Source: Dendrophyllia cribrosa
Lineage: Eukaryota; Cnidaria; Anthozoa; Scleractinia; Dendrophylliidae
Assembly: GCA_024195265.1 (NCBI GenBank)
Contig: JAJLRJ010000005.1
Coordinates: forward strand, 14,881,473 to 14,945,472
DNA: 64,000 bases
Reading direction: 5' to 3'
Shown piece by piece: positions 1 to 10,850 of the stretch. Position 1 is the first letter of the stretch, and the number at the start of each line of letters is the position of its first letter. Under the pieces are notes generated by a model, which made no database searches, was not told the origin of the DNA, and worked only from the letters and a program-made list of their open reading frames with translations. The translations under genes and the position numbers were made by a program.

Positions 1-1610
1 TTTGATGTCGGCCCGACGTTTTTGCCTGCGTGACATATCTCGCGACATAGCCCTTTTAAACAGTGGCTGCATTAATTCATGAAACTGAGGTACTAGGTCA
101 AGACGAGGTGCCACGGGATATTAAAGGAGACGCACTATAATCTATGATTACTACTAGTATAATAAACAACATTTCGGCTTCACTACACAACAGACTGTAA
201 ATATATACCAATAGGTTTATTTTGCAGGTTTCGGCCGAGCACGGGACTATTTACAGCAAATAGTGCTACACTGAGCCTTAGTACACAATATACAGAAAAC
301 AATAACTATCGATAACTACGTTATCCAATAATCGCCATCACAGTAAAACACCTAAACGGAGCTGAGCAACCACGCACAATACCACTGTGGTTAGACGGAG
401 GCCAGAAAAAACCTGCCTTAAAAAACCCCTTGGGGAAAAAAATGACAGGAAATCTGAGTAGGAACCAAGGCCCAAGCTCCAAAACGGCCCATCCTACGAG
501 GCTCTAAATTAATGTTCTAAATTGCATATCCTATTCTTTATTTCATTTAAAGACAAAATAATTGATAAAGTGAGTGAAAGCGGTGTCGGCCTAGAATGAT
601 CCACCACGTGCTATACAAAGCTTATGTACCCCACAGTTCTACCCATGATGCACCATCATCTGACGGGACCCAGGCCCTGTTGCTCTCGTGCCGCAGAAAT
701 ATTACATTTCAGGCTAATTCGTAGCCACTCAATCGCCAGAAATTCCATATTGCACGACCACGTTCTGCACGTTTTTCTTCTTTTCAGTTGTCAAGATAAC
801 CACATGTATTTTGTTTATATTTCAGCAGGGCTAACAATGTTGTCTGGAAGCCAAATTTACACGAAAAACCTTGGGTTGTTTTTACTTTTACCTGGTTTTG
901 GACCTTGACTTTTTTACCTTTTTTTGATTATTTGTTTTGAGAACATTTTTTTATTCGGGAATTTAAGGATATTAAAAGACATAAAAGATGGTAAAACTGA
1001 TTAGGTAGAGCAGAACTCGGAGAATCACGGAGATATTTGTGGAGATATTATTTTGGGGTAAATTCTTTTTCTTTCGTCTTAGCGGAGCCTCGCATTATAA
1101 CGTAAGTTTTTCTGTTATTTTTGCCTTCGATTTTTAGTTTTGTCGATGGATTTCAGTTCTATCTCAATTCTTTAGTAATTCGAATCATTGTATTTTCAGT
1201 TCTCACCCGCATGCATGCCCTCAAGGTCATTTCTGGAAAAATAAATCAAATCAGTGTACCGGGGGAAACATTGTACGTGTGGTTGAACACAACGCCCCCC
1301 TGTTACTTAGTAACTTAACAAGAAGGACTCGAGTCGGGAACGCGACACTCTGTGTATAGCAAAATAGAGGATGAAACAAACAGGAAAAAACATATTCTTA
1401 CCTATAATAGTAAGGATGCGTGCCGCCACTCCCTAATGGTTATGGTCAAGTCTAAAAAAGGAACAGATTATGCCTGTGTTTCTGCGACTTAGGTATGTTT
1501 TGTGTCATGGTTTGAAAGAAGGTAGGATAGAATTAAACATACCAGAAAGTATCTCACACAACAGTTCAATCGCTTGAATTGGACAGTAGCGCCAAACCAC
1601 CAATGAGTGT
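1..1610. other. Repeat-derived intergenic DNA, no gene seen
   Basis: No convincing coding exon is visible on either strand. Positions about 140-510, read on the minus strand, resemble positions about 12,000-12,330 read on the plus strand: both pass from a CGTAGGATGGGC block through a GGTTTTTTCTGGCCTCCGTC block to a TCGGCCGAA block near AAACCTA. They are therefore two copies of one interspersed repeat in opposite orientation. The short open frames at 624-908 and 1121-1318 lack recognisable domains and look like chance. Confidence 0.6.
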
Positions 1611-1655
1611 GTCCACTTAAACAACAGGAGAGATGCACCTACATACATACATACA

Positions 1656-1713
<58 letters not shown>

Positions 1714-1757
1714 TGTATGTATGTATGTAGGCGCACCTCTCCTGTTGTTTAAGTGTA
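1611..1757. repeat. Self-complementary foldback with a CATA/TATG tetranucleotide core
   Basis: CACTTAAACAACAGGAGAG at the left recurs inverted as CTCTCCTGTTGTTTAAGTG at the right. Everything between is (ACAT)n turning into (ATGT)n at about 1683, so nearly the whole segment can fold into one hairpin. It looks like a tiny foldback MITE whose centre expanded as a microsatellite. Open frames across it are only YIHT/MYVC repeats. Confidence 0.8.
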
Positions 1758-2006
1758 TATATATACAATGTGCCCTCCCGGTTGTTACCGTAATGGCTTT
1801 ATGGCAACTCCTGCACTTGGGCACAGGATGTACGGTTACACATTGTTGGATTGCGTTGTGGAGTCACAAGAGTGCTCAAACTGCGAGCAGTGAGCGAAGC
1901 AATATGCCAATAGTGAACACCTGTTACGAGGCTCTCCACCCAATCCAGAGAGTGCTCAAACTGTATGAACAGTGAGCGTAATATACAAGTTATGTATACA
2001 ATGTGC

Positions 2007-2008
<2 letters not shown>

Positions 2009-2068
<60 letters not shown>

Positions 2069-2100
2069 ATATATATATTATATATACATATATAAAACAT
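2009..2100. repeat. (TA)n microsatellite
   Basis: A long run of alternating TA/AT from about 2009 to 2090. It is followed by ACATA/ACATAACAT low-complexity sequence up to about 2165. Similar (TA)n tracts occur at about 2525-2555 and 2663-2688. Confidence 0.9.
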
Positions 2101-2167
2101 AACATAACATACATAACATACATACATAACATACATAACATACATACATTAAACATAACATAACATA

Positions 2168-2272
2168 CATTAAACTACTGATAAATTACGTAACAAAAAT
2201 AAAAGCAAAATTACAACAATTTTGTAATTTTGCTTTTATTTTTGTTACGTAATTTATCAGTAGTTTAATGTT
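2168..2272. repeat. Near-perfect 50-bp-arm inverted repeat
   Basis: CATTAAACTACTGATAAATT at the left reappears as AATTTATCAGTAGTTTAATG at the right. The arms match through to a centre near 2218-2222 with almost no spacer. It is a foldback element or a very recent palindromic duplication. Confidence 0.85.
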
Positions 2273-2299
2273 AAGTCATTGTTGTAACCGTATTTAAGT

Positions 2300-2510
2300 C
2301 TCATGTGTAACTGTCCGGCTGTACAACTGATGAAGGTCGAGAGACCGAAACGTTTTTTAACTAAATTTTTACATTTTTTATACCAAAAGTTGTCCATTTT
2401 CGGTCTTTTTAACTAGTTTTTTATTATATCCACCGAATCCGGACTGTGAATCCATTATTGTGATCCATTTGGTATGACATCTTTCGTTGGCTCAGGCAGC
2501 ACCTTCAAAA
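2300..2510 (+). ncRNA. Hammerhead-ribozyme-like motif, probably from a Penelope-like element
   Basis: Positions 2327-2333 read CTGATGA. They are followed by a stem GGTC-GAGA-GACC and then GAAACGT (2347-2353). This is the hammerhead order C3-U4-G5-A6-N7-G8-A9, helix II, G12-A13-A14, with a minimal ACGU helix III. Hammerheads with minimal helix III are known in Penelope-like elements. Helix I pairing (GTACAA with TTTTAAC) is weak, so activity is uncertain. The flanking 2340-2510 segment resembles an untranslated element end and has no coding frame. Confidence 0.5.
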
Positions 2511-2520
2511 CCGTCTATAC

Positions 2521-2559
<39 letters not shown>

Positions 2560-2661
2560 TTATTTACATATATATGATATATTATACACCCGTTTTCAAA
2601 AACATTGCTACTTGAGAAATATATATCTTATATGTACACCTTTTGCATTACCATCAATTAT

Positions 2662-2688
<27 letters not shown>

Positions 2689-2692
<4 letters not shown>

Positions 2693-2841
2693 GTGCATGA
2701 TTTTACTTAACCCGTGATATAGTTAGTAGAATAGTACGCACTATTAGACTATAATTCGATTGTTTTCTTTTGTTTAATTTGGACTGCCACACAATAATTG
2801 TTAGAAAGTGTATCACGGATAAAGTAAAACCACTCTAATAT
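2689..2841. mobile_element. Small MITE with imperfect terminal inverted repeats
   Basis: The left end TTAGAGTGCATGATTTTACT is imperfectly inverted at the right end AGTAAAACCACTCTAA. The interior has no coding frame. It sits next to the (TA)n tracts. Confidence 0.6.
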
Positions 2842-3045
2842 ATTATATAATCAGTATTATAAATAAAGCTTTTGTAATTGTAATAATTGTAATTGTGTTG
2901 TTGCACCTTGGACTGCAAAATTAGTTGCATTCGACGTTATGCTCATGGGATTTAGTTAGCAATAAAGATGCAACTTTATTTATGCAACGGTGTCAGTTCG
3001 CAACCAAGGTGGCAGGAAAGGCAACTCGCCCCTCCCTCCCTTGCC

Positions 3046-4672
3046 TTCTTAGTAGACCGTGCGGTCTGTGGGTCATTCGTCCATTCAATTTTTTATTTAA
3101 ATAAAAAATTGAAAATTGATGTCCGTTTTGGATTTTCTAAAATGTTTATTGGAAAATTATTTTATCTAATACAATTTGTCCATAAATACTTCCAAGTCGC
3201 CTATTAACGTAGTGAGATCAAGGATGGAAGGCGATGTGAAAAAGTGATGTTCACATTGAAACCGGTACCCATTTTTATTAAGAAACCCCCCACCCCCCTT
3301 CCCCCGCTCCGCTTATTTATATATTTATCCCCAGGGGGAGGGAAGGTTAAAAGAGGGAGGTTGTGGTATTTCCCTGATAAGTAAACTTATAGAAGAAGTT
3401 ATGGGTGTTGCATGGTGGCCTTGCTGGTGTACTAAAACAACAGAATTTTGAACAGGTGTAAATTGAACTAGAAACTGGATAATTCCAGAAAGGAGGGAAA
3501 TGAAATTATGCTGGACGTTTATAAGCTTTATCGTATATTGGAGACTGGACAAAACAAAGATTAATTATAAAAATAACGGAGAGAAACGTATTAAACAAAG
3601 ATGGAGGAAGCAGAAAATGGAAATATAAAGGATGCTAACAACGTAGTGGACTAGAGTTATTTAAAATATACACAAGCTTAACCAAGTAACGATGTCCTTC
3701 GTACACTGTTCAAGCTCGTCATTTGACAAACAGTTTTATCAATGTATCCCATTCTCATTACAAAACCTTCATACTGACCTCAAACTAAGGTCTCTTTTAT
3801 CAGGAAATGCTTCTTTTAGCAATGAGCAATGAGCTAACCTCAGAGTGTGTTTTGCCTTAAGTTAATACAAGACCTTTATATATTCAACACTAAAGTCGAC
3901 CATGTTTGTAATGTTTACTCTATCATGAATTCCCCGCTTCTTTCTTAAACCAGTCCCAGACTCTTTTCATGTTCGCTTTCAAAATGGCGGTATCTTGAAA
4001 GCGGAGATGTCCCTGGGGACGGGGTAGCCTGCGCAGCTGGTTTTTTTTGTTGGCGCGCGCGATAATTCGCGAGCGGCGAAGCCGCGAGTTTCGAGTTTCG
4101 AGCGGCGAAGTCGTGAGGTTTCTCACGACTTCGCCGCTCGCGAATTATCGCGCGCGCCAACAAAAAAACCGCCAGCTGCGCAGGCTACGCAGGCTAGGGA
4201 CGAGGTTGACGATTGAGACTCCTTATGCCGCAGTGGGTAGGGGATGGAATGGGCCCGATTTACGTACTTTGATCCAAGTATCACCCTCCCCCACTGGAGT
4301 GCTTTTGTCACCTCAAGTGCAAACGATTTTCAATTTTAAGCTGAAAAACAAAAATTGAAAATTGATCGCAATTTTCAATTTTTTGGACTTTCGTCGAAAA
4401 CGGAATAATCAGCAAAGTGATAAAACTTTAGCATTGGTTTCAATTGTTAGTGAAAGAATGATGTCGGTTGTTTAATTTCCTCTAAATTGTCGACGGTAAA
4501 AATGAGAAATGCATGTCCTACTTTTATTTTTTTTAAGGAAAGAAGTAAAATGTTTTTATTTCTTCTGATAAAAAAAAGAAAATCCAAAACGGGCATAGAT
4601 TTTCAATTTTTTAATTCAAATAAAAAATTGAATGGACGAATGACCCACGGACCGTTCGAGTCTTCTACTGTG
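3046..4672. mobile_element. Non-autonomous DNA element with ~85-bp inverted ends
   Basis: The block around 3060-3140 (GTGGGTCATTCGTCCATTCA then an AT-rich palindrome) returns inverted at 4572-4655 (TGAATGGACGAATGACCCAC). The interior has no credible coding frame and contains the GC-rich hairpin at 4037-4172. Boundaries are approximate; no target-site duplication could be fixed. Confidence 0.6.
4037..4172. repeat. GC-rich hairpin nested in the 3.0-4.7 kb element
   Basis: GTTGGCGCGCGCGATAATTC at about 4050 is repeated inverted as GAATTATCGCGCGCGCCAAC at about 4142-4161, with poly(T) and poly(A) outside. The interior holds direct repeats of CGAGCGGCGAAG. The base composition is far more GC-rich than the surroundings. 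Confidence 0.8.
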
Positions 4673-4679
4673 TTACTGC

Positions 4680-4856
4680 GCTACTAAAAGCGAGGGGAAA
4701 AATGTTTATCAAAACATATTTTTATGCCGATTCAAGGAAAGACTGAAAGTAAATAATAATTGAATTAAGATGTTGTTCCTTGACAATATTTTATCTCCAA
4801 TCCTAACTTAAGAAAGAGTGGTTGATAAAATTCGAAAAATTGGGTTGTCATGAGTT
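4680..4856. repeat. Dispersed repeat, second copy at 8155-8357
   Basis: The segment runs from TTACTGCGCTACTAA through TTCCTTGACAATATTTTATC to AAAAATTGGGTTGTC. The same order appears with small differences at about 8155-8357. It is non-coding. Confidence 0.75.
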
Positions 4857-4867
4857 TTATTCGGCCT

Positions 4868-4931
<64 letters not shown>

Positions 4932-5490
4932 AAGTGCCCGCGCTAACTTTCATCATTCATAACTTCTTTAATATGCATTCGAACGCCATCAAACTTTAAG
5001 ACTTTTCCTAAAATTTATCTGGCAACAATTTCATATGACATCACGTGACTTGATGTTTCCATGGCAACAAGATTTTGACAGCTATTTTTTCTGAAATTTG
5101 CATATTTATACCTTTGAATGAAGAAAAACAATGTTTATTGGTATAACTTTTGTATTTTTACGTCATTTAGCGTTTATTTATTGGATTTGATTTATTTTGC
5201 GTCAATTTGGACGGTTTTTAAGAGGTTTTAAAAAAAATTCAGAAATCCAAGATGGCGGATCCAAGATGGCGGCCGAATAACTAATTACCTAATAACTACG
5301 TCATATGACGTCATCGTTCCATTATGCGGACCGCAAAGGAGACAGTTTTGGACGTACTATGTACCCTCTGAGTTTCATTGTCATAGCCTTAATGTTCTTA
5401 AAGTTACGAAGGAGGGGCACAATGTGACCCCCCCCCCCCCCCCGCCCCAGGCTCAGGAACTCAAAAAAAGCCCAGGCTGAATAGGGTTAA
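4857..5490. mobile_element. MITE with terminal poly(G)/poly(C) tracts (copy 1)
   Basis: The left end TTATTCGGCCTGG leads into a G-run of about 60 bases. The right end has a C-run and then GGCTGAATAGGGTTAA, the inverted left terminus. Between them lie GCACAAAGTGCCC and two ATGGCGG motifs. A second copy lies at 34,911-35,241. The long G-run may be partly an assembly or polymerase artefact in length, but both copies carry it at the same place. Confidence 0.75.
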
Positions 5491-5499
5491 GATAAAATA

Positions 5500-5910
5500 C
5501 AAAACTGAATGCAAGGCTGGCACTACGGCAAAGGGCAGATTTATTAATGGCCAATATTTCGACTAATAGTGTTAGTCTTCCTCAGGACCAGGGCTGTACT
5601 GAAAGAAAATATTGTAACGGCTCCTAAAATTTGAAAATTACATGGTTATAAATGATTGGCTAATACATGACATGTAGACAGCGCACTTGTAAACATAAGA
5701 TAAAAATAATATATGACATATATAGTGTATGATACAAAATGAGTTCAGCGTTCGTTCCTTCGGTTAATGCCTTCTGGTGACAAAGTGTTCCCTCTATGAA
5801 TTAAAAAGGCCTCGCGTGCTTTTCGAGGGGAAGCATTGATGGTAGGCTGCAGTTCAAGCGGGATGAGTCTCATGTCTGCGGAAGAGTGGCCTGGTAAGTT
5901 GGGTTAAGAT
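5500..5910 (-). mobile_element. 3' fragment of a Penelope-like retroelement (end of GIY-YIG region plus 3' UTR)
   Basis: On the minus strand, about 5894 to 5745 encodes a tail of roughly 50 residues that includes REAFLIHRGNTLSPEGINRR and ends at TGA (5747-5745). That is the typical C-terminus downstream of the GIY-YIG endonuclease in Penelope-like elements. The frame is closed by a stop just upstream, so only the 3' end survives. The following 3' region carries a hammerhead-like motif at 5549-5589. Confidence 0.75.
5549..5589 (-). ncRNA. Hammerhead-ribozyme-like motif in PLE 3' region
   Basis: The minus strand reads GGTC-CTGAGGA, a stem GACTAA/TTAGTC closed by CACTA, then GAAA-TAT-T-GGCC. 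GGTC (5589-5586) can pair with GGCC (5552-5549) as helix I. CTGAGGA fits the core because position 7 is free, and helix III would be a single A-U pair. The motif is in the expected place for a PLE. Self-cleavage is not demonstrated. Confidence 0.55.
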
Positions 5911-6149
5911 ATATACAATCATTTACATTTTACCGAGATTATTATCGTTTTTATTCTGCTTGAAATTCATTGTGTGTGGCAAAATTCTCTGATTCCTGAT
6001 CAATAAAATTTAAAGCGTACAAAGTTGTACTCGCAGATAATCTAAAACAAGAAAAATATCATGATCTTTTGATAAGAATTTGGGAAATTAAAACAATCGA
6101 CACTAAGACAGTTACTAATGTTTTTGATGAGCATTATTCAAAAACTCTA

Positions 6150-7476
6150 AGGGACTGTGCAATAATTATCAGGAGGGGGGGTTGGAAAATGGGCTACAAG
6201 TAGGAAAATAGCAGGTGATACCCCCATCCTGAAGGAGTGAATTTAGTTATTGCCCCCCCCCCCCCCCTCTGATCAGTCAAAAATATTGTATGACCCCCCC
6301 CCCCCTCCCCTTCACACACCTTTTATATACAAATACCCAGCATTTTCTTAAAATACACCACCTTTTATTGATGCGAGGTAATGTTTGTTCCAGACGTGGA
6401 TATACAGCATTACTACATGCTTAATTGTTGGACATCCGTATCTGAAACAAACATGACCTCGAAGCAGTGTTCAACAAAGCCATACGATTCCACTTTTGAA
6501 TCACTTGATTGCGAATCCGAGCTGCTTGCACCCTGGAACTCATTTCCTCGTTAATGTTCTCTTGGGTTTCTTGTGGGATGCAAGAATGATCACCACGAGC
6601 GTACTGGAGAACCCGGGGGGGAGGACTCCCATATAAAAATGTCGGGGGTGCTCGTCGTACCTTTTAGGGGTCAAAATTTGTACATTGGTACCTCTTAGGG
6701 TGCTAAAATTCAAAATGACCCCCGTTGGCATTATCGCGGTACCTTTTAGGATATTAAGCCCAGAATATGACATGTGTTGTTTAAGAAGTTGTACCTCTTA
6801 GGGGTAAAAATTTATTTGAGCCACGCCCATCAAACGAGATACTGGTACCTTTTAGGGTGCTTTTCGAAAATTTCCGTCGAGCACCACCGTCATTTTTATA
6901 TGAGAGTCCCCTTCCCCCGGGCTGGAGAACTGGTTAGTGCAACCAGTGCCACTTTACCTCCACTGATCTTAAGACCATGCTGGTTGAGGTACATCTTCAA
7001 TCTGCCGTTGCAATATGATTATCTATGTTGTAGTGAAATTATTATTTTGGTTCAATTTCGTATGCACTGGTTCAAATTTATTTTGAACCAGTGCAAAAGA
7101 TTTGAACTGGAGAAAAATATTTTTACCAGGGCAAAATATTTGCACTGGTGTATAACTATATTCTACTGTTCAAATGTTGTGGACAATTCAAATTTAAAAA
7201 GCCAGAAACGCTTTATTACAATATTCGTCGCTATATTATAGAGATAGAGAAGAATAGATAATCGTATTTATTGCAACAGGTTGAAATTGCAGTTCAGCCA
7301 CAGAACATAACAGATCATCAAGCCTTTCAGTGAGAACTATAAACACTTGAAATAAAATGTTAAGCCCCCCTCCTCTTGAGTGACTTATTTTACTTTGAGC
7401 CCCCCCCCCCTCCATCCTTGCTTTGAATTTAGTTTATGCCCCCCTCCCCCATCCTTATAATTATTGAACAGTCCCT
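6150..7476. mobile_element. DNA element with AGGGACTG terminal inverted repeats
   Basis: The left end AGGGACTGTGCAATAATTAT matches inverted the right end ATAATTATTGAACAGTCCCT. Both ends are bordered internally by G- or C-rich stretches with AGGAGGGGG/CCCCTCCCCC. The interior lacks an intact coding frame. A second MITE is nested at 6612-6921. Confidence 0.7.
6612..6921. mobile_element. Nested MITE, CCCGGGGG-GACTCCCATATAA family
   Basis: CCCGGGGGGGAGGACTCCCA at the left is mirrored by GAGAGTCCCCTTCCCCCGGG at the right. Several GGTACCTTTTAGGG-type internal repeats lie between. Related but diverged elements start at about 18,650, 22,920 and 43,150. Confidence 0.75.
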
Positions 7477-7479
7477 AAC

Positions 7480-8775
7480 ATAGCAAAACTATCAGGGGGG
7501 GAACCGCCCAATTTCCATTTGAAGGTGCCTGCTCATTGCGAAGGTCATCATATACGAAAGGTTTCACTTGCTCTAATTTGGTTTGTGTCCTTAACGTTGC
7601 TCTGAAACAAAGGTGTCAGTCAAGCCTAACGGTATATCTGTTATCACTTATCGAAGCGTTCGAAATAGGAGGTGAGTTCTTCAATGGGTAAAATAATGAG
7701 TGACTAGTGTATGTTTTATGTTGTATGTTTAATGGCAAAAGAGTATTTTTATCGTTGGGCAACTGGACTGCCAAGTCTAAGAGTGTTTTACGGACCAGAC
7801 ATAAAATTGTCAGAATTTATAACCATTTCACTGTCCTGTTAAGGCACTGAGATTAACAAACCCGGAAAAAGGGGACTGTAAATAGCAAAATGCATAAGAG
7901 AAACCATGTGTTATTGTAATACAGTTCAGTTTCGCCGAAGAGGTCTGATGATTGCAATTCAAACTTCGATAAAAGCATAATTTTTGCTGGCCGGAATTTT
8001 GATTTTTTGCCGTTGAATTTTGAATTTGATTATAAGGATGTAAACTTTTAGTAAATCAGTTAGTTTCGTCCGGTTAGTTGTTAAACCTCTGTGGAAGCCT
8101 GTCGTGATGAAAACCTTCTCATCAGTAAGCAATCATTGTGCATGGTCTGTTGGAGTCTTCTATTGTGTTACTGCGCTACTAACAGCGAGGGGGAAAATGT
8201 TTATCAAAGCATGTATATCTTTGTGCCGATTCAAAGAAAGGACAGAAAAAAGAAAATAATAAATGAATTTAAATTTTATTCCTTGACAATATTTTATCTC
8301 CAATTCTAACTTAAAAAAAAGAGTGGTTGATAAAATTTGAAAAATTGGGTTGTCCCTCCAGTTTCCATGCAGCCGCACCGACTATTTTTGAGCGGCCGTT
8401 TAACTAACTTTCCTTTATCGAATTAGTATGAAACTTACACAAAATATTATACATAGATTGAAGTTTATAAGAGTGTAACAAATTTGTAAATCGCATTTAA
8501 AATGGCGGAGATAAACGAGAAACATTGAAATCACTTGAGTCTAAATTCCGAGCGATTGCGATGGCATCTAGAAAAATCAAAACTATTACGATAAACTGTG
8601 AAAAATGGCAAATAGAATATCTAAAAATTAGAAACTTTTGTCAAGCCGATTTTGAGTAAATCAGAAAAACATTTCGAACTTGTGATTTTGCATGTGTATG
8701 AGCACATCCATAAGTTCCTCAATTAATCTTATAAAAGTTTAATTTCACAATCTTAAATTTACGCCAAAATGTGTG
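7480..8775. other. Non-coding intergenic DNA
   Basis: No gene seen. It contains the second copy of the dispersed repeat at 8155-8357 (first copy 4680-4856). The remainder is AT-rich without recognisable coding frames. Confidence 0.5.
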
Positions 8776-9686
8776 TTTAGTGTATGAGATAAAACTATGA
8801 AAGTTTGAAAGCGTTTCTCGTTTTAGTTTTGGAGATTCAATTTTCTATAGGAAACCATGGTTTTTTGACTGAGTCCTTGATATTGTAGTTTTAGCGCTTT
8901 TCTACATATTTCAAAAACCGCGAGATAGATTTTTTTTAACTTTAATGGTCGTTTCTATATAATATGAAAAACATTAACTCGAAGTTTCATCTTGATTGAA
9001 ACATTACAACATGGTCAAATAAAATAATAAAGTTCACCTAAAACGCGATTGAGTCTTTGTGTTTTGATTGCACGGTTGAAGGCGCACAAAGACGCGTTAA
9101 TTATTCAGGTGAAGTGTAACGTATTTCTACGTGTTGAGAATTATGCAAATCGCGTTGACTTCTTTCTCTTCCCTACAATTCAAAATGCCGAGTGTCCAGT
9201 GCACGTCAAATGCGAATAAAAAAACCTGCTTTCAAATAAACGCCCTACTGAAATTCGTGAGCATGATAAAAATATTAAACGTGGAAAACAGCCTCTAACG
9301 TTACTCCGCAAAACATGATGGTCACGCAGAAATGCGTTACGCTTCACCTGAATTAATTAAAGCGTCTTTGTGTGTCTTCAACCGTGCAATCAAAACACAA
9401 AGTCTCAATCGCGTTTTAGGTGAACTTTATTATTTTATTTGACCATGTTGCAATGTTTCAATCAAGATGAAACTTCGAGACAATGTTGTTCTTATTATAA
9501 AGAAACAACCATAAAAGTTAAAAAAAAATCTATCTCGCGGTTTTTGAAATATATAGAAAAGCGCTAAAACTACAATATCAAGGACTCAGTCAAAAAACTA
9601 TGGTTTCCTATAGAAAATTGAATCTCCAAAACTAAAACGAGAAACCCTTTCCAACTTTCATAGTTTCATCTCATACACTTAAGGTA
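8776..9686. mobile_element. Large foldback element with ~360-bp inverted arms
   Basis: The left arm, about 8776-9140, begins AGTGTATGAGAT and passes through TTTTGACTGAGTCCTTGATA and AAGTTTCATCTTGATTGAAA to CAGGTGAAGTGTAACG. The right arm, about 9325-9686, repeats these blocks in reverse complement, with scattered differences and one internal change near 9480-9505. The central loop is short. The length of the arms suggests a non-autonomous foldback DNA transposon. Confidence 0.85.
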
Positions 9687-9939
9687 TCAGCACCGGCAAA
9701 ATTTATGCTCTTCAAATGCCTTGCAAAAATTCCTGGTTAAATGTCATGCCATGAAATATACAAATCCAAAGTTTTGGGTCAATATCTCTAATCGTTCAAA
9801 AGATATGGGCATTTGAAAATGGACCTTTTTCACCTTTTTGAGCATTCTGCCCAGTGGAGCTAGGATAAACCCCCGTTGTTTTGTAATAGCGTTTGATTTG
9901 GCATCCAACAGATAATCTGTAGCATGGTTGCTGTTTTGT

Positions 9940-10063
9940 AAATCCAGTCGGCAAAATTCCAAAAACATCTTGCTTTTTTGCCACAGACTTTAGACACAGC
10001 TTTTGCTCTTCTTTAAGCCTCGGTATAAGCGAAAAATTTCGCAACGAATCGCTCAAAGCTTTC
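9940..10063 (-). pseudogene. RecQ-like helicase N-terminal fragment running into the assembly gap
   Basis: The minus strand encodes an open stretch containing LKEEQKLCLKSVAKKQDVFG followed by ILPTGF. This resembles the Q-motif and motif I region of RecQ-like helicases, where GFGKS is expected. Here the frame turns to TKQQ after GF, so the Walker A lysine is lost and the fragment is probably broken by an element boundary. The upstream part would lie inside the N gap. It could be a transposon-borne or recently duplicated helicase copy. Confidence 0.5.
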
Positions 10064-10563
10064 NNNNNNNNNNNNNNNNNNNNNNNNNNNNNNNNNNNNN
10101 NNNNNNNNNNNNNNNNNNNNNNNNNNNNNNNNNNNNNNNNNNNNNNNNNNNNNNNNNNNNNNNNNNNNNNNNNNNNNNNNNNNNNNNNNNNNNNNNNNNN
10201 NNNNNNNNNNNNNNNNNNNNNNNNNNNNNNNNNNNNNNNNNNNNNNNNNNNNNNNNNNNNNNNNNNNNNNNNNNNNNNNNNNNNNNNNNNNNNNNNNNNN
10301 NNNNNNNNNNNNNNNNNNNNNNNNNNNNNNNNNNNNNNNNNNNNNNNNNNNNNNNNNNNNNNNNNNNNNNNNNNNNNNNNNNNNNNNNNNNNNNNNNNNN
10401 NNNNNNNNNNNNNNNNNNNNNNNNNNNNNNNNNNNNNNNNNNNNNNNNNNNNNNNNNNNNNNNNNNNNNNNNNNNNNNNNNNNNNNNNNNNNNNNNNNNN
10501 NNNNNNNNNNNNNNNNNNNNNNNNNNNNNNNNNNNNNNNNNNNNNNNNNNNNNNNNNNNNNNN
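10064..10563. other. Assembly gap of 500 N
   Basis: Exactly 500 undetermined bases, a conventional scaffold spacer rather than a measured length. Earlier exons of the ELMO-domain gene and the rest of the RecQ-like fragment may be hidden here. Confidence 0.95.
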
Positions 10564-10850
10564 GTTTGAATGGACAAACAGACCTTACCAGACCTGATCT
10601 GCTGAAACAACAAACAACTCCCACCTTATTGGTCCATTGTCGCATTGAGTAGGGCTTGTGCCTGACACTAGATGATCATGTCATGCAGACCCAGATTAGA
10701 CTTTGTGCATAAGCATGTACTAACTGATTCTTAGTGGTCTCAAGTCCTTTTGTAACTCATCACTCCGTCACTCTGCTCTCAACTCGGTCATTTAAAAAAT
10801 ATATTAAAGTTAACAGTCATGATTTTTTTTTTGTATGGGTTACCTTGCAG

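Noticed and set aside
4765..4956. Poly-proline frame on the minus strand
   Set aside because: It is a translation of the poly(G) tract of a MITE.
6774..7241. 155-codon frame
   Set aside because: It begins inside a nested MITE and continues into non-coding element sequence; composition is not protein-like.
10003..10645. Open frames of about 190-210 codons across the N stretch
   Set aside because: They are made almost entirely of undetermined residues; only the RecQ-like edge is real sequence.
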